Source of the DNA: Kaistia defluvii
GTDB taxonomy: Bacteria > Pseudomonadota > Alphaproteobacteria > Rhizobiales > Kaistiaceae
Length of the DNA stretch: 64,000 bases
NCBI RefSeq assembly: GCF_026343955.1
Contig: NZ_JAPKNI010000004.1
Span: 434,001-498,000, forward strand
Direction: 5' to 3'
This document shows positions 44,413-53,679 of the stretch, piece by piece; positions within the stretch are counted from its first letter, which is position 1, and each line of letters starts with the position of its first letter. The position numbers and the translations under genes were made by a program. The notes beneath the pieces were generated by a model. It was given only the letters and a program-made list of their open reading frames with translations, made no database searches and was not told where the DNA came from.

Positions 44413-46053
44413 ATGCAATCCATACTGAAACTGTCGCTTATCGCCCGTTACAGCGCCTTCGCAATCTGTGTGCTGGCCGCGGTGGTCCTGCCGCTGATTC
44501 CGATGGACGCCACGCTCAACTTCCTGCTCACGATGATCTTCGCGGCGTTGAGCGTGCTCGGCGTCTACGACCTCATCCAGACCCGCCACGCGATCACGCG
44601 CAATTATCCGGTCATTGGCCACATGCGCTTCCTGGTCGAATCGGTGCGGCCGGAGTTGCGGCAATATCTGTTCGAATCCGACTCCGACAAACTCCCCTTC
44701 TCGCGGGCAGAGCGCTCGCTGGTCTATCAGCGCGCCAAGAACGAAGCCGATCAGCGCCCGTTCGGAACCCTGCTCGACGCCTATGCCCAAGGGTATGAGT
44801 TCATGGGCCATTCGATGCGGCCCGCGCCACTGCAAGACCCGGAAAGCTTCCGCATCACCATCGGCAACGAGCAGTGCGGGAAGCCCTATTCCGGATCCGT
44901 CCTGAACATATCGGCCATGAGCTTCGGCGCGCTGTCGAGCCACGCCATCATGGCGCTGAACCGGGGCGCCAGGCTCGGCGGTTTCGCGCAGGATACCGGC
45001 GAAGGCTCGATCAGCCCATATCATCGCCGATATGGTGGCGACCTCGTCTGGCAGATCGCATCCGGCTATTTCGGCTGCCGTAACGATGATGGCAGCTTCT
45101 CGGCGGAGAAGTTCGCCGCGCAGGCCGCCGACGACCAGGTCAAGATGATCGAGCTCAAGCTGAGCCAGGGCGCCAAGCCGGGGCATGGCGGCATCCTGCC
45201 TGCCAACAAGGTGAGCCCCGAGATCGCGGCAACCCGCGGCATCCCCGTTGGCATGGAGTGCGTTTCCCCCGCCGCGCATTCCGCCTTCGCGACGCCGACC
45301 GAAATGATGGCGTTCATCGCCCGGCTGCGCGAGCTTTCCGGCGGCAAGCCGGTCGGCTTCAAGCTCGCGATCGGTCAGCCCTGGGAATTCATGGCGATCG
45401 TCAAGGCGATGCTGAAGACCGGCATCATCCCGGATTTCATCGTCGTCGACGGCGCGGAGGGTGGCACGGGCGCCGCCCCCGTCGAGCTCACCGACCATAT
45501 GGGCACCCCGATGCGCGAGGCGCTGCTCCTCGTCCACAACACCCTGGTCGGCGCCGGATTGCGTCGGCATGTCCGGATCGGCGTCGCCGGCAAGATCGTT
45601 TCCGCGTTCGACATCGCGGCGGTGCTGGCGATCGGCGCGGACTGGGTCAATGCGGCGCGTGGGTTCATGTTCGCCGTCGGCTGCATCCAGTCGCAGAGCT
45701 GCCATACCAACAAGTGCCCGACAGGCGTCGCGACACAGGATGCGTTGCGTCAGCGCGCACTCGTCGTTCCGGACAAGGCCGAGCGCGTGGCGACCTATCA
45801 CCGGAATTCGCTGCATGCGCTGGCGGAACTGCTGGCGGCGGCCGGTCTGGAGCATCCATCCAGCCTCAAGCCGCATCATGTGGCGCGGCGGGTCAGTTCC
45901 AACGAGATCCGACTCTACTCGCAGCTCTTCCCCTATCTGGCGGAAGGCGAGTTGCTGAGGGACGACAGCCCGCACCCCTTCTACCGGCAGGCCTGGGCAC
46001 TGGCGTCACCGGACGGCTTCCAGATCGCGGGAGAATTGCGCAAGGCAAGCTGA
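44413..46053 (+). CDS. Membrane-anchored FMN-binding glutamate synthase family protein
   Basis: A 546-residue protein. Two hydrophobic helices (about residues 10-30 and 34-55) precede a glutamate-synthase FMN barrel of about 440 residues: LNISAMSFGALSSHAI near 170, GEGSISPYHRRYGGDLVWQI, KPGHGGILPANKV near 255, and DGAEGGTGAAPVELTDHMG near 353, followed by the iron-sulfur-cluster cysteines in GCIQSQSCHTNKCPTGVAT near 420. It has neither the glutaminase domain nor the C-terminal beta-helix of full GltB, so it is not a complete glutamate synthase; related stand-alone proteins have unclear substrates. The start is the ATG opening the first helix. Confidence 0.88.
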   Translation: MQSILKLSLIARYSAFAICVLAAVVLPLIPMDATLNFLLTMIFAALSVLGVYDLIQTRHAITRNYPVIGHMRFLVESVRPELRQYLFESDSDKLPFSRAERSLVYQRAKNEADQRPFGTLLDAYAQGYEFMGHSMRPAPLQDPESFRITIGNEQCGKPYSGSVLNISAMSFGALSSHAIMALNRGARLGGFAQDTGEGSISPYHRRYGGDLVWQIASGYFGCRNDDGSFSAEKFAAQAADDQVKMIELKLSQGAKPGHGGILPANKVSPEIAATRGIPVGMECVSPAAHSAFATPTEMMAFIARLRELSGGKPVGFKLAIGQPWEFMAIVKAMLKTGIIPDFIVVDGAEGGTGAAPVELTDHMGTPMREALLLVHNTLVGAGLRRHVRIGVAGKIVSAFDIAAVLAIGADWVNAARGFMFAVGCIQSQSCHTNKCPTGVATQDALRQRALVVPDKAERVATYHRNSLHALAELLAAAGLEHPSSLKPHHVARRVSSNEIRLYSQLFPYLAEGELLRDDSPHPFYRQAWALASPDGFQIAGELRKAS

Positions 46054-46146
46054 TCTCTCCGCGAACCTCGGCCGATCCCACGCTTGCCGATCGGCCGAGG
46101 CGCTGGATAGTCTGGGCGCCCGAAGTCTTTGCACGAGAGCGCTTCC

Positions 46147-46554
46147 ATGACGAACCTTCACCACGGCTCCTGCCTTTGCGGGGCGGCACGCTTTGAGATC
46201 TCAGGCGATTTCCAGAGCTTCTTCCTGTGCCATTGCTCGCGCTGCCGGAAGGATAGCGGCTCCGCGCACGGGGCGAACCTTTTCTCGACGGAGGCGCGGC
46301 TGAACTGGCTGTCCGGTCAGGACAGGGTGAAGACCTTCCGGCTCCCGGCGACGCGACACCAGCGGAGCTTCTGCGCCGATTGCGGGTCAGCGCTGCCCGG
46401 CGCCCAGATGGAGGGGGCGCTGCTCGTCGTACCGGCCGGCAGCCTCGACAGCGTCGTGCCGATCCGTCCGAACGCGCATATCAACGTCGCCAGCCGAGCC
46501 AACTGGGACGAGCATCTGGAGGATATCCCGCATCTCGACGGGTTGCCCGGCTAG
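46147..46554 (+). CDS. GFA-family (CENP-V/GFA) zinc-binding protein
   Basis: A compact 135-residue member with the zinc cysteines in GSCLCGAARF, CHCSRCRKDSG and FCADCGSALPG. It is clearly a different subgroup from the one near 8.7 kb: the C-terminal motif keeps CADCGS and the total length is shorter. Substrate unknown; the family name refers to glutathione-formaldehyde adduct formation. It follows the glutamate-synthase-like gene and converges on mltG. Confidence 0.88.
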   Translation: MTNLHHGSCLCGAARFEISGDFQSFFLCHCSRCRKDSGSAHGANLFSTEARLNWLSGQDRVKTFRLPATRHQRSFCADCGSALPGAQMEGALLVVPAGSLDSVVPIRPNAHINVASRANWDEHLEDIPHLDGLPG

Positions 46555-46584
46555 CTGCAGGCAGCCCCGCCCACCCCGGTCCGT

Positions 46585-47847
46585 CTACGGCTTCGGCGTG
46601 GGCACCGGCGCCGCGTCGGTGGCGGCATCGTCCGGCGCATCGCCGTCATCGACGGCATCGCCCGGACCTGCGCTTACCGGGACGGCGTCGCCCTTGGCCT
46701 TCTGCTCGGCCAGCCACTTGCGGTAGCGCGCGACATTCTTGCGATGCTCGGCATAGCTCTCGGCGAAGGCGTGGCCGCCCGTGCCGTCGGCAACGAAATA
46801 GAGATCCTTGGTGCGCGACGGATTGGCAACCGCGGCGAGCGAAGCCTTGCCCGGATTGGCGATAGGCCCCTTGGGCAGGCCGCTGATCTTGTAGGTGTTG
46901 TAGTCGTTCACCGCGTCGAGATCGGAGCGGCGGATCGGCGTGCCGGAGGGAAGGCCACTGCCGCCATAGATGCCATAGATCACCGTCGGATCGGACTGCA
47001 GCCGCATGTTGCTGCGCAGACGATTGATGAACACGGCGGCGACGCGGCTGCGCTCGTCGGCAATGCCGGTCTCCTTCTCGACGATCGAGGCGAGCGTCAC
47101 CAGCTCGGCCTGCGTCTCGATCGGCAGGTCCTTGTCGCGGCTGGTCCAGATCGCCGTCATCACCCGGTCGCGCTCGCGCAGCATCCGGTCGATGATGTTC
47201 TGGCGGCTGTCCCCGCGCGAAAAGCGATACGTATCCGGCAGAAGGCTGCCTTCCGGCGGGACTTCCTTGATCTCGCCGACAAGGCCGGTATCGGCATTGA
47301 GACGATCGACGATCTGCTGGCTGGTCAGCCCCTCGGGAATCGAGACCGAATAAAGGATCGCCTTGCCGCTCACCATGGCGTTCATGATGTCGCGCATGCT
47401 GGAACGCGGCGCGATCAGATAGTCACCCGACTTCAGCTCGTCCTGCAGGCCGGAGGCGCGCACGCCGGCGATGAAGATCCATTTCGACGAGATCAGCCCG
47501 CGTTCATGCAATTCCTCGGCGATCTCGCGCAGGCTCTTGCCGCGCTCGATCGACACGGTCCGCGGCTGGCCGAAATGGCTGGCCTGCTCGAAGCGCAGCT
47601 TGCCGAAGAAAAAGAGGCCGACAGCACCCAGAACACCGACGACGAGAATCGTCATGGCGAAGTTCATGATGATGACGATCGGGTGGCGGGCCTGCTGGGA
47701 GCGCGCCGGCGGCGGCGGCACGCGCTCGGGACGGAGCGCGTCGCCAGGGCTACGTGGGTTGATGCGGTTGCCGAATTCCGCCGAGCCGACCTCGCCGGCA
47801 TCGCCAGCCTTGTTGTCCTTGGCGCCCGGTTGATTCGTCTCGTTCAT
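46585..47847 (-). CDS. mltG: Endolytic murein transglycosylase
   Basis: MltG cleaves nascent glycan strands and sets their length at the inner membrane. The 420-residue protein has an N-terminal cytoplasmic tail of about 55 residues, one transmembrane helix (about 60-85), a LysM-like region (VSIERGKSLREIAEEL) and the YceG domain with the catalytic glutamate in LASIVEKETG near residue 255, then QSDPTVIYGIYGG and TYKISGLPKGPIANPGKASL in pieces. The acidic alanine-rich tail is not conserved. It follows fabF on the same strand. Confidence 0.95.
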   Translation of the reverse strand: MNETNQPGAKDNKAGDAGEVGSAEFGNRINPRSPGDALRPERVPPPPARSQQARHPIVIIMNFAMTILVVGVLGAVGLFFFGKLRFEQASHFGQPRTVSIERGKSLREIAEELHERGLISSKWIFIAGVRASGLQDELKSGDYLIAPRSSMRDIMNAMVSGKAILYSVSIPEGLTSQQIVDRLNADTGLVGEIKEVPPEGSLLPDTYRFSRGDSRQNIIDRMLRERDRVMTAIWTSRDKDLPIETQAELVTLASIVEKETGIADERSRVAAVFINRLRSNMRLQSDPTVIYGIYGGSGLPSGTPIRRSDLDAVNDYNTYKISGLPKGPIANPGKASLAAVANPSRTKDLYFVADGTGGHAFAESYAEHRKNVARYRKWLAEQKAKGDAVPVSAGPGDAVDDGDAPDDAATDAAPVPTPKP

Positions 47848-47943
47848 CGCACCCTACTTCTCACCTGCTCGACACCCGGACTCGATCCGGATGCCGGGAG
47901 GCGACTGTATGGAGGATTATGGCGAAAGCGCGAAGCCGCGCCG

Positions 47944-49206
47944 TTATTCACCATGCCGGCGGAAGATGAGCGACGCGTTCGTCCCGCCAAACCCGAAGGA
48001 ATTGGAGAGCGCCACGTCGATCTGCTTCTTCTTGGCGACCTTGGGGACAAGGTCGATAGCCGTCTCGACGGAGGGATTGTCGAGATTGAGCGTCGGCGGC
48101 GCGACATTGTCGCGGATCGCCAGCAGCGAGTAGATCGCCTCGACCGCGCCGGCAGCGCCCAGCAGATGGCCCGTCGCCGACTTGGTCGACGACATGGCGA
48201 TCTTCGAGGCGGCATCGCCGACCACGCGCTCCACGGCCTTCAGCTCGATGCCGTCCGCCATGGTCGATGTACCATGGGCATTGACGTAGTCGATGTCGGA
48301 AGGCTGCAGGCCCGCACGCTTCAGCGCGGCCTGCATGCAGCGATAGGCGCCGTCACCGTCCTCGGAAGGCGCGGTGATGTGATAGGCGTCACCGGACATG
48401 CCGTAGCCGATCACTTCGCCATAGATCTTGGCGCCACGGGCAATGGCATGCTCGCGCTCCTCGAGCACGACGATGCCGGAGCCTTCGCCCATCACGAAGC
48501 CGTCGCGGTCCCGGTCATAGGGGCGCGATGCTTCTTCCGGGCGGTCGTTGAAATTGGTCGCAAGCGCCTTGCAGGCGGCGAAGCCGGCCAGGGCGATGCG
48601 CGAAACCGAACCCTCGGTACCGCCGGCGATCATGACGTCGGCATCGTCGAGCGCGATCAGGCGCGCGGCGTCGCCGATCGCGTGCGATCCCGTCGAGCAG
48701 GCCGTCACGACCGAATGATTCGGACCCTTGAAGCCGTAGCGGATCGAGACCTGGCCGGAAGCCAGGTTGATCAGGCGGCCGGGAATGAAGAAGGGGCTGA
48801 TGCGGCGGGGGCCCTTGTCGCGCAGCGTGATGCCGGCCTCGACAATGCCCTGGATGCCGCCAATGCCGGAGCCGATCAGCACACCGGTGCGGATCTGGTC
48901 CTCATAGGCGGCCGGCAGCCAGCCCGAATCATGCACGGCCTGGTCGGCCGCGGCCATCGCGTAGACGATGAAATCATCGACCTTGCGCTGGTCCTTCGGC
49001 TCCATCCAATCGTCCGGATTGTACTTGCCGTCGGCCTTGTCACCATGCGGGATGAGGCATGCGATCTGAGCCGGCAGGTCATCGACCTGGAAGCTCGTGA
49101 CCTTCTGGGCGCCGCTCTTGCTGGCAAGAATATTGGCCCAGTTGGCGTCGACGCCGCAACCGAGCGGCGTCACCATCCCCATCCCGGTTACAACGACTCG
49201 TCTCAT
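47944..49206 (-). CDS. fabF: Beta-ketoacyl-ACP synthase II
   Basis: FabF elongates acyl-ACP by Claisen condensation with malonyl-ACP. The 420-residue thiolase-fold enzyme shows RRVVVTGMGMVTPLG at the N-terminus, the nucleophilic cysteine in VVTACSTGSHAIG near residue 170, and the histidines in YVNAHGTSTMADG near 308 and STKSATGHLLGAAG near 345; NSFGFGGTNASLIF is the C-terminal signature. The ATG giving MRRVVVTG is chosen. It sits directly downstream of acpP, its substrate carrier. Confidence 0.97.
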   Translation of the reverse strand: MRRVVVTGMGMVTPLGCGVDANWANILASKSGAQKVTSFQVDDLPAQIACLIPHGDKADGKYNPDDWMEPKDQRKVDDFIVYAMAAADQAVHDSGWLPAAYEDQIRTGVLIGSGIGGIQGIVEAGITLRDKGPRRISPFFIPGRLINLASGQVSIRYGFKGPNHSVVTACSTGSHAIGDAARLIALDDADVMIAGGTEGSVSRIALAGFAACKALATNFNDRPEEASRPYDRDRDGFVMGEGSGIVVLEEREHAIARGAKIYGEVIGYGMSGDAYHITAPSEDGDGAYRCMQAALKRAGLQPSDIDYVNAHGTSTMADGIELKAVERVVGDAASKIAMSSTKSATGHLLGAAGAVEAIYSLLAIRDNVAPPTLNLDNPSVETAIDLVPKVAKKKQIDVALSNSFGFGGTNASLIFRRHGE

Positions 49207-49280
49207 ACGCTTCCCCCGATCCGGACCCATACGGGTCCGGCCGTTCTTGTCATTGGCTTAGCTTGGATGAACATCGGCGA

Positions 49281-49517
49281 TCAGCCGGCGTTCTTCTCCA
49301 GGAAGCTTACTGCGTCGCCGACCGTCAGGATCGTCTCGGCTGCATCGTCGGGGATTTCCACGCCGAATTCTTCCTCGAACGCCATGACCAGCTCGACCGT
49401 GTCGAGGCTGTCAGCGCCGAGATCGTCGATGAAGCTCGCGCCCTCGGTCACCTTGTCGGCTTCAACGCCGAGATGCTCGATGACGATCTTCTTTACCCGA
49501 TCAGCGATGTCGCTCAT
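49281..49517 (-). CDS. acpP: Acyl carrier protein
   Basis: A 78-residue acidic protein of usual ACP size. The phosphopantetheine serine is in [19 protein letters not shown] near residue 37. It opens [19 protein letters not shown]. It lies between fabF and fabG with its own upstream region of about 270 nt, so it probably has an additional promoter, as expected for a very abundant protein. Confidence 0.98.
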   Translation of the reverse strand: MSDIADRVKKIVIEHLGVEADKVTEGASFIDDLGADSLDTVELVMAFEEEFGVEIPDDAAETILTVGDAVSFLEKNAG

Positions 49518-49786
49518 GTCTCAAAACCTCGATTGTTCTCTGTCTACTATTGCCGCGACTTCTCGCGCGCTGGAAACCCGGACGTATCGGCAATCCCCCG
49601 AAAACGTACCGCGATATCGTCACTAGTCTTCGGCGATCGTCAATCCACACCCGCTCCGCCGCGAAAGCGACGAAGACGCGGCACTGATATTGCGCGGTCC
49701 TAACATAGTTTCTGAACCTTGACCAGCCGCCGCAAGGGGGTGTGACAACCCCATCCGAGAGGTCTGCATGAATGCAGATTCCTCAA
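49518..49786. promoter_or_regulatory. Upstream region of acpP
   Basis: A 269-nt gap between fabG and acpP that is less G+C-rich than the neighbouring genes. It contains A+T patches and a short palindromic GGGGT/ACCCC near 49735-49755 without a T run. It is the likely acpP promoter and leader, though no -35/-10 pair could be assigned with confidence. Confidence 0.4.
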
Positions 49787-50524
49787 TTAGATCATAGCCA
49801 TACCACCGTTAACGTGCAGGGTCTGGCCGGTCACGTAGGACGCTTCTTCGGAGGCCAGATAGACCACCGCCGAAGCGATGTCGTCGGCCGAACCCAGACG
49901 CTTTGCCGGGACCCGCTCGAGCAACGCGGTGCGAATCTTTTCGTTCAAGGCGTCGGTCATCGCCGTTTCGATGAATCCGGGGGCGACGCAGTTGACCGTA
50001 ATATTGCGACTCGCCACTTCCTGGGCGAGCGACTTCGACATGGCGATCAGCGCCGCCTTCGACGCGGTATAGTTGCCCTGGCCCGCATTGCCGGTGACGG
50101 CGACGATCGAGGTGATCGAGATGATGCGGCCATAGCGGCGGCGCATCATGCCGCGCAGCGCCGCGCGGGTCAGGCGGAAGGCGGAAGTCAGGTTGACGTC
50201 CAGCACCTCCTGCCAGGCTTCGTCCGACAGGCGGGCAAACAGCATGTCGCGCGTGATGCCGGCATTGTTGATCAGCAGGTCGAGCTCGCCCATCGCCTCC
50301 TCGGCGCGCGGCACCAGCGTCTCGACTTCCTCGGCGACCGAGAGGTTGCACGGCAGAACGTGGACATTGGTGCCCAGTTCCGTCGCCAGCGCCTCCAGCG
50401 CCTCGCGCCGGGTGCCGGAGATGGCGACGGTCGCGCCCTGCTTGTGCAGCGCCTGGGCGATCGCCCGGCCGATGCCACCGCTCGCGCCGGTCACCAGCGC
50501 GCGCTTGCCGGTCAAATCGAACAT
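49787..50524 (-). CDS. fabG: 3-oxoacyl-ACP reductase
   Basis: FabG reduces beta-ketoacyl-ACP with NADPH. The 245-residue SDR has TGASGGIGRAIA near residue 12, NNAGITRD near 86, the catalytic YTASKAALIAMSK near 152, and ends VTGQTLHVNGGMAMI as FabG does. The ATG giving MFDLTGKRALVT is chosen, with AAGGAAG before it; in-frame sequence extends upstream. It lies between fabD and acpP in the fatty-acid operon. Confidence 0.97.
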   Translation of the reverse strand: MFDLTGKRALVTGASGGIGRAIAQALHKQGATVAISGTRREALEALATELGTNVHVLPCNLSVAEEVETLVPRAEEAMGELDLLINNAGITRDMLFARLSDEAWQEVLDVNLTSAFRLTRAALRGMMRRRYGRIISITSIVAVTGNAGQGNYTASKAALIAMSKSLAQEVASRNITVNCVAPGFIETAMTDALNEKIRTALLERVPAKRLGSADDIASAVVYLASEEASYVTGQTLHVNGGMAMI

Positions 50525-50583
50525 GACGACTTCCTTCTGATTACCCTGTTCATCCGTAAGCTTGGCTGCGAAGCGGCCAGCGC

Positions 50584-51522
50584 TCAAGCGAGACGCTCGA
50601 TCGCCGCGGCCACGTCGTCGGGCGTGCCGACATTCAGCGTCTGTGCCTCGGGCGCGATGCGCTTGGCAAGCCCCGACAGCACCTTGCCGGCGCCGATCTC
50701 GACAAACAGGTCGCTGCCATTGGCCGCGAGCCAGCCGATCGACTCGCGCCAGCGCACCATGCCGGTCACCTGCTCGACGAGGCGGGCACGGATTTCGGCC
50801 GGATCGGAGATCGGCGCGGCCAGCACATTGGCGACCAGCGGCACGACGGGCGCGTTGATGGTGACCTTGGCGAGCGCCTCGGCCATCACGTCGGCGGCGG
50901 GCTGCATCAGGCGGCAGTGGAACGGCGCGCTCACGGGGAGCAGCAGCGCGCGCTTGGCGCCCTTGGCCTTGGCGATGTCGAGGGCCCGCTCGACGGCGGC
51001 CTTGGCGCCGGAGATCACGACCTGGCCGGGACCGTTGTCGTTGGCGGCCTCGCAGACGTCGCCCTGCGCCGCCTCGTTGGCCACCGCCTGGGCGGTCTCG
51101 AAATCGAGGCCGAGCAGAGCGGCCATGGCGCCCTCGCCGACCGGAACGGCTTGCTGCATCGCCGTGCCGCGAATGCGCAGCAGGCGGGCCGCATCCGAGA
51201 TCGACAGGCTGCCGGCGGCGGCCAGCGCCGAATATTCGCCGAGCGAATGGCCAGCGACATAGGCGGCCCTAGAAACGGCGAAGCCCTGGGCCTCCAGCAC
51301 GCGCAAGGCGGCGAGGCTCACCGCCATCAAGGCGGGCTGAGCATTGGCGGTCAGGGTCAGCGTCTCGATCGGGCCATCCCAGATGACGGCCGAGAGCTTC
51401 TCGCCGAGCGCGGCGTCGACTTCGTCGAGCACGGCACGCGCCTCGGCGAAATTGTCGGCGAGCGCCTTGCCCATGCCGACGGCCTGGCTGCCCTGTCCGG
51501 GAAAGGTGAGAGCGATCGTCAT
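50584..51522 (-). CDS. fabD: Malonyl-CoA:ACP transacylase
   Basis: FabD loads malonate onto ACP. The 312-residue protein has LTFPGQGSQAVGMG at the N-terminus, the nucleophilic serine in AGHSLGEYSALAA near residue 93, and the catalytic histidine in LPVSAPFHCRLM near 202. It is the first gene of the fabD-fabG-acpP-fabF-mltG series on the minus strand. The ATG is preceded by purine-rich sequence. Confidence 0.97.
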   Translation of the reverse strand: MTIALTFPGQGSQAVGMGKALADNFAEARAVLDEVDAALGEKLSAVIWDGPIETLTLTANAQPALMAVSLAALRVLEAQGFAVSRAAYVAGHSLGEYSALAAAGSLSISDAARLLRIRGTAMQQAVPVGEGAMAALLGLDFETAQAVANEAAQGDVCEAANDNGPGQVVISGAKAAVERALDIAKAKGAKRALLLPVSAPFHCRLMQPAADVMAEALAKVTINAPVVPLVANVLAAPISDPAEIRARLVEQVTGMVRWRESIGWLAANGSDLFVEIGAGKVLSGLAKRIAPEAQTLNVGTPDDVAAAIERLA

Positions 51523-51750
51523 GGCTGGCCCCGCACGAATTGTTACTGCGATGATAGTCGCGTGTTCGGCGGCGGCTAATCCGCTGTTACGGCCGCCGAG
51601 TCAAGTCTCGGGGCGTTTTCGCGGCGGATAGGACCGCGAATTTGGAAGTCCCAAGGGGCGGAATTCGCCAACGCGCCGCTGCGAGGGGAGCCAGCCTTCG
51701 CCCATACCGGCGACGCAGCGGCGGCATGGGTTTCGCCTCCCAAAAAACAA

Positions 51751-51780
51751 ACCGGCGGCGGACAGATGTCCACCGCCGGT
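51751..51780 (-). terminator. Rho-independent terminator after the MFS transporter gene
   Basis: On the minus strand a 12-bp stem (ACCGGCGGTGGA with TCCGCCGCCGGT, one mismatch) is followed by TTGTTTTTTG. It lies 16 nt beyond the stop codon of the transporter gene. Confidence 0.87.
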
Positions 51781-51796
51781 CTCAAAACGTGGGTCT

Positions 51797-53017
51797 TCAG
51801 ACGGGCTTCGGCTTGCGGATGTTGGGCAGGAAGGCCGTCAGCAGGCCCAGCACCGGCAGGAAGGCGCAGACCTGGAACACGAAGGTGATCGAGGTCCAGT
51901 CGGCAAGCTCGCCGAGTGCTGCCGCGCCGATGCCGCCCATGCCGAAGGCGAAACCGAAGAACAGGCCGGAGACGAGGCCGACCTTACCGGGCACCAGTTC
52001 CTGGGCGTAGACGATGATCGCCGGGAAAGCCGAGGACAGGATGAAGCCGATCACGACCGAGAGCGCGATGGTCCAGCCGAGGCTGGCATGCGGCAGCAGC
52101 AGGGTGAAGGGCAGCACGCCGAGGATCGAGAACCACATCACGAACTTGCGGCCGAAGCGGTCGCCGATGGGGCCGCCGGCGATGGTGCCGGCAGCAACCG
52201 CCGCGAGGAACACGAACAGATAGAGCTGCGAATCCTTCACCGACACGTTGAACGTCTCGATCAGGTAGAAGGTGTAGTAGCTGGTCAGCGCCGCCATGTA
52301 GAAGAACTTCGAGAAGATCAGCACGGCGAGGATCAGGATCGAGCGCACGACCACCTTGTGCGGCAGCGTCTGGACCGGCGGCGCGATGTTCGCCTTCTTG
52401 CGCTCCCGCTGATGGTCCCGATACCAGAAACCGACGCGGGTCAGGATCATCATGCCGGCGAGAGCCACCAGCGAGAACCAGGCGACGCTGGACTGGCCGC
52501 GCGCCAGCACGATCACGGCGGCGAGCAGCGGGCCGATCGCCGAGCCGAAATTGCCGCCGACCTGGAACAGCGACTGGGCGAAGCCATGCCGTCCGCCGGA
52601 GGCCATGCGGGCGACGCGCGACGCCTCGGGATGGAAGATCGACGAGCCCATGCCGATCAGCGCCACCGCGACGAGCAGCATCGGGTAGGTCGAGGCCATC
52701 GACACCAGCAGCAGGCCGCAGAGCGTCACGCCCATGCCGACGGCGAGCGAAAAGGGCTGCGGACGCTTGTCGGTATAGATGCCGACGACGGGCTGGAGAA
52801 TCGAGGCGGTCAACTGGAACGCCAGCTGGATCAGACCGATCTGTCCGAAGCTCAAGGTGAACTCTGCCTTGAGGATGGGATAGATCGCCGGAATGACCGA
52901 CTGCATCAGGTCGTTCAGCATGTGAGAGATGCTGATGGCCACCAAAATTCCCAGGGAGGTCCGCTCGGCAATGCCGCGGGCGGACGACGCGGGCAAAACT
53001 TGCGCGCTCTCGCTCAC
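51797..53017 (-). CDS. MFS transporter, fosmidomycin-resistance (Fsr) type
   Basis: A 406-residue 12-helix major facilitator. The family pattern SHMLNDLMQSVIPAIYPILK opens helix 1, VVGIYTDKRPQP is the loop 2-3 signature and GDRFGRKFVMW the loop 8-9 counterpart. SSIFHPEASRVAR near residue 130 is characteristic of the Fsr group, drug exporters that give resistance to fosmidomycin in E. coli. The real substrate is unknown. The start is taken as GTG with AAGGA at good spacing; a TTG two codons upstream is too close to that site. A terminator follows. Confidence 0.9.
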   Translation of the reverse strand: MSESAQVLPASSARGIAERTSLGILVAISISHMLNDLMQSVIPAIYPILKAEFTLSFGQIGLIQLAFQLTASILQPVVGIYTDKRPQPFSLAVGMGVTLCGLLLVSMASTYPMLLVAVALIGMGSSIFHPEASRVARMASGGRHGFAQSLFQVGGNFGSAIGPLLAAVIVLARGQSSVAWFSLVALAGMMILTRVGFWYRDHQRERKKANIAPPVQTLPHKVVVRSILILAVLIFSKFFYMAALTSYYTFYLIETFNVSVKDSQLYLFVFLAAVAAGTIAGGPIGDRFGRKFVMWFSILGVLPFTLLLPHASLGWTIALSVVIGFILSSAFPAIIVYAQELVPGKVGLVSGLFFGFAFGMGGIGAAALGELADWTSITFVFQVCAFLPVLGLLTAFLPNIRKPKPV

Positions 53018-53329
53018 TTCCAAAGTCCTTGATTGAGGGCGACCTGGGGAAGGGCAGACTTAAAAAGCGGCGATTCCGAAGGTCTTTCCGAGGAAATTCA
53101 CTATGGCCGCGGCCGATTGGAAAGAAAAGTGCAGAAAAATTGATGCTGTCATAACCAGAATCGATGTTTTGCGATGCCGAAACAGCGCAATCGCTGCACG
53201 CGGCGGGATGCGAGTTTTGGCATCAGGGGGATATCCAATCCCGCACAAGGTGCGATAGAGATCCGGGCGGGCACAACCGCCGCGACGATCCGTGACCCCT
53301 CGATCGTGACACCAGAGAGAGACGAGGCG
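53018..53329. other. Intergenic gap between the MFS gene and the small membrane protein gene
   Basis: About 310 nt between divergent genes. It contains an A+T-rich patch around 53055-53165 (relative to the 65-percent-plus surroundings) with words such as AAAAAATTGATG, which may hold the leftward MFS promoter. No palindromic operator, RNA or further gene was recognised. Confidence 0.4.
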
Positions 53330-53671
53330 ATGACCACGGATCCGACCATCCCCACGGAAGCGACCCCGCGAATCGATCCCGTCTTCCGCGGCGGCTCGAT
53401 GACAGCGGTGTGCATCATCCTCGGCTTCTCGCTGGGCTTCACCGCGCAATGGGCGACCGACGAATCCCCATGGAATCGCTGGGACTATGTCGCCGCTTTC
53501 GCGCTCGCTGTCGGCATTCTCCTGCAGATCAGGGCGCTGGCTGACCTGCTCGGGGTCAACTCGCTCGAACTGCCCGTCTACATCCGCGCCAAGAACCGCT
53601 TCCTGGCCGGACTGCTGGTGACCGCCCTCTCGATCACCCTGGTGATCATCGTCAACGCCGTCCCGGCCTGA
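53330..53671 (+). CDS. Small integral membrane protein of unknown function
   Basis: A 113-residue protein with an acidic, threonine- and proline-rich N-terminus of about 22 residues and three hydrophobic segments (about 26-45, 55-74 and 88-111). The stretch ADLLGVNSLELPVYIRAKNRFLAG between helices two and three is charged and could face the cytoplasm. No family was recognised. The chosen ATG is preceded by GACGAGG; longer in-frame extensions are basic and unlike coding sequence. It converges on the ABC permease gene. Confidence 0.65.
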   Translation: MTTDPTIPTEATPRIDPVFRGGSMTAVCIILGFSLGFTAQWATDESPWNRWDYVAAFALAVGILLQIRALADLLGVNSLELPVYIRAKNRFLAGLLVTALSITLVIIVNAVPA

Positions 53672-53679
53672 GCATCGGC

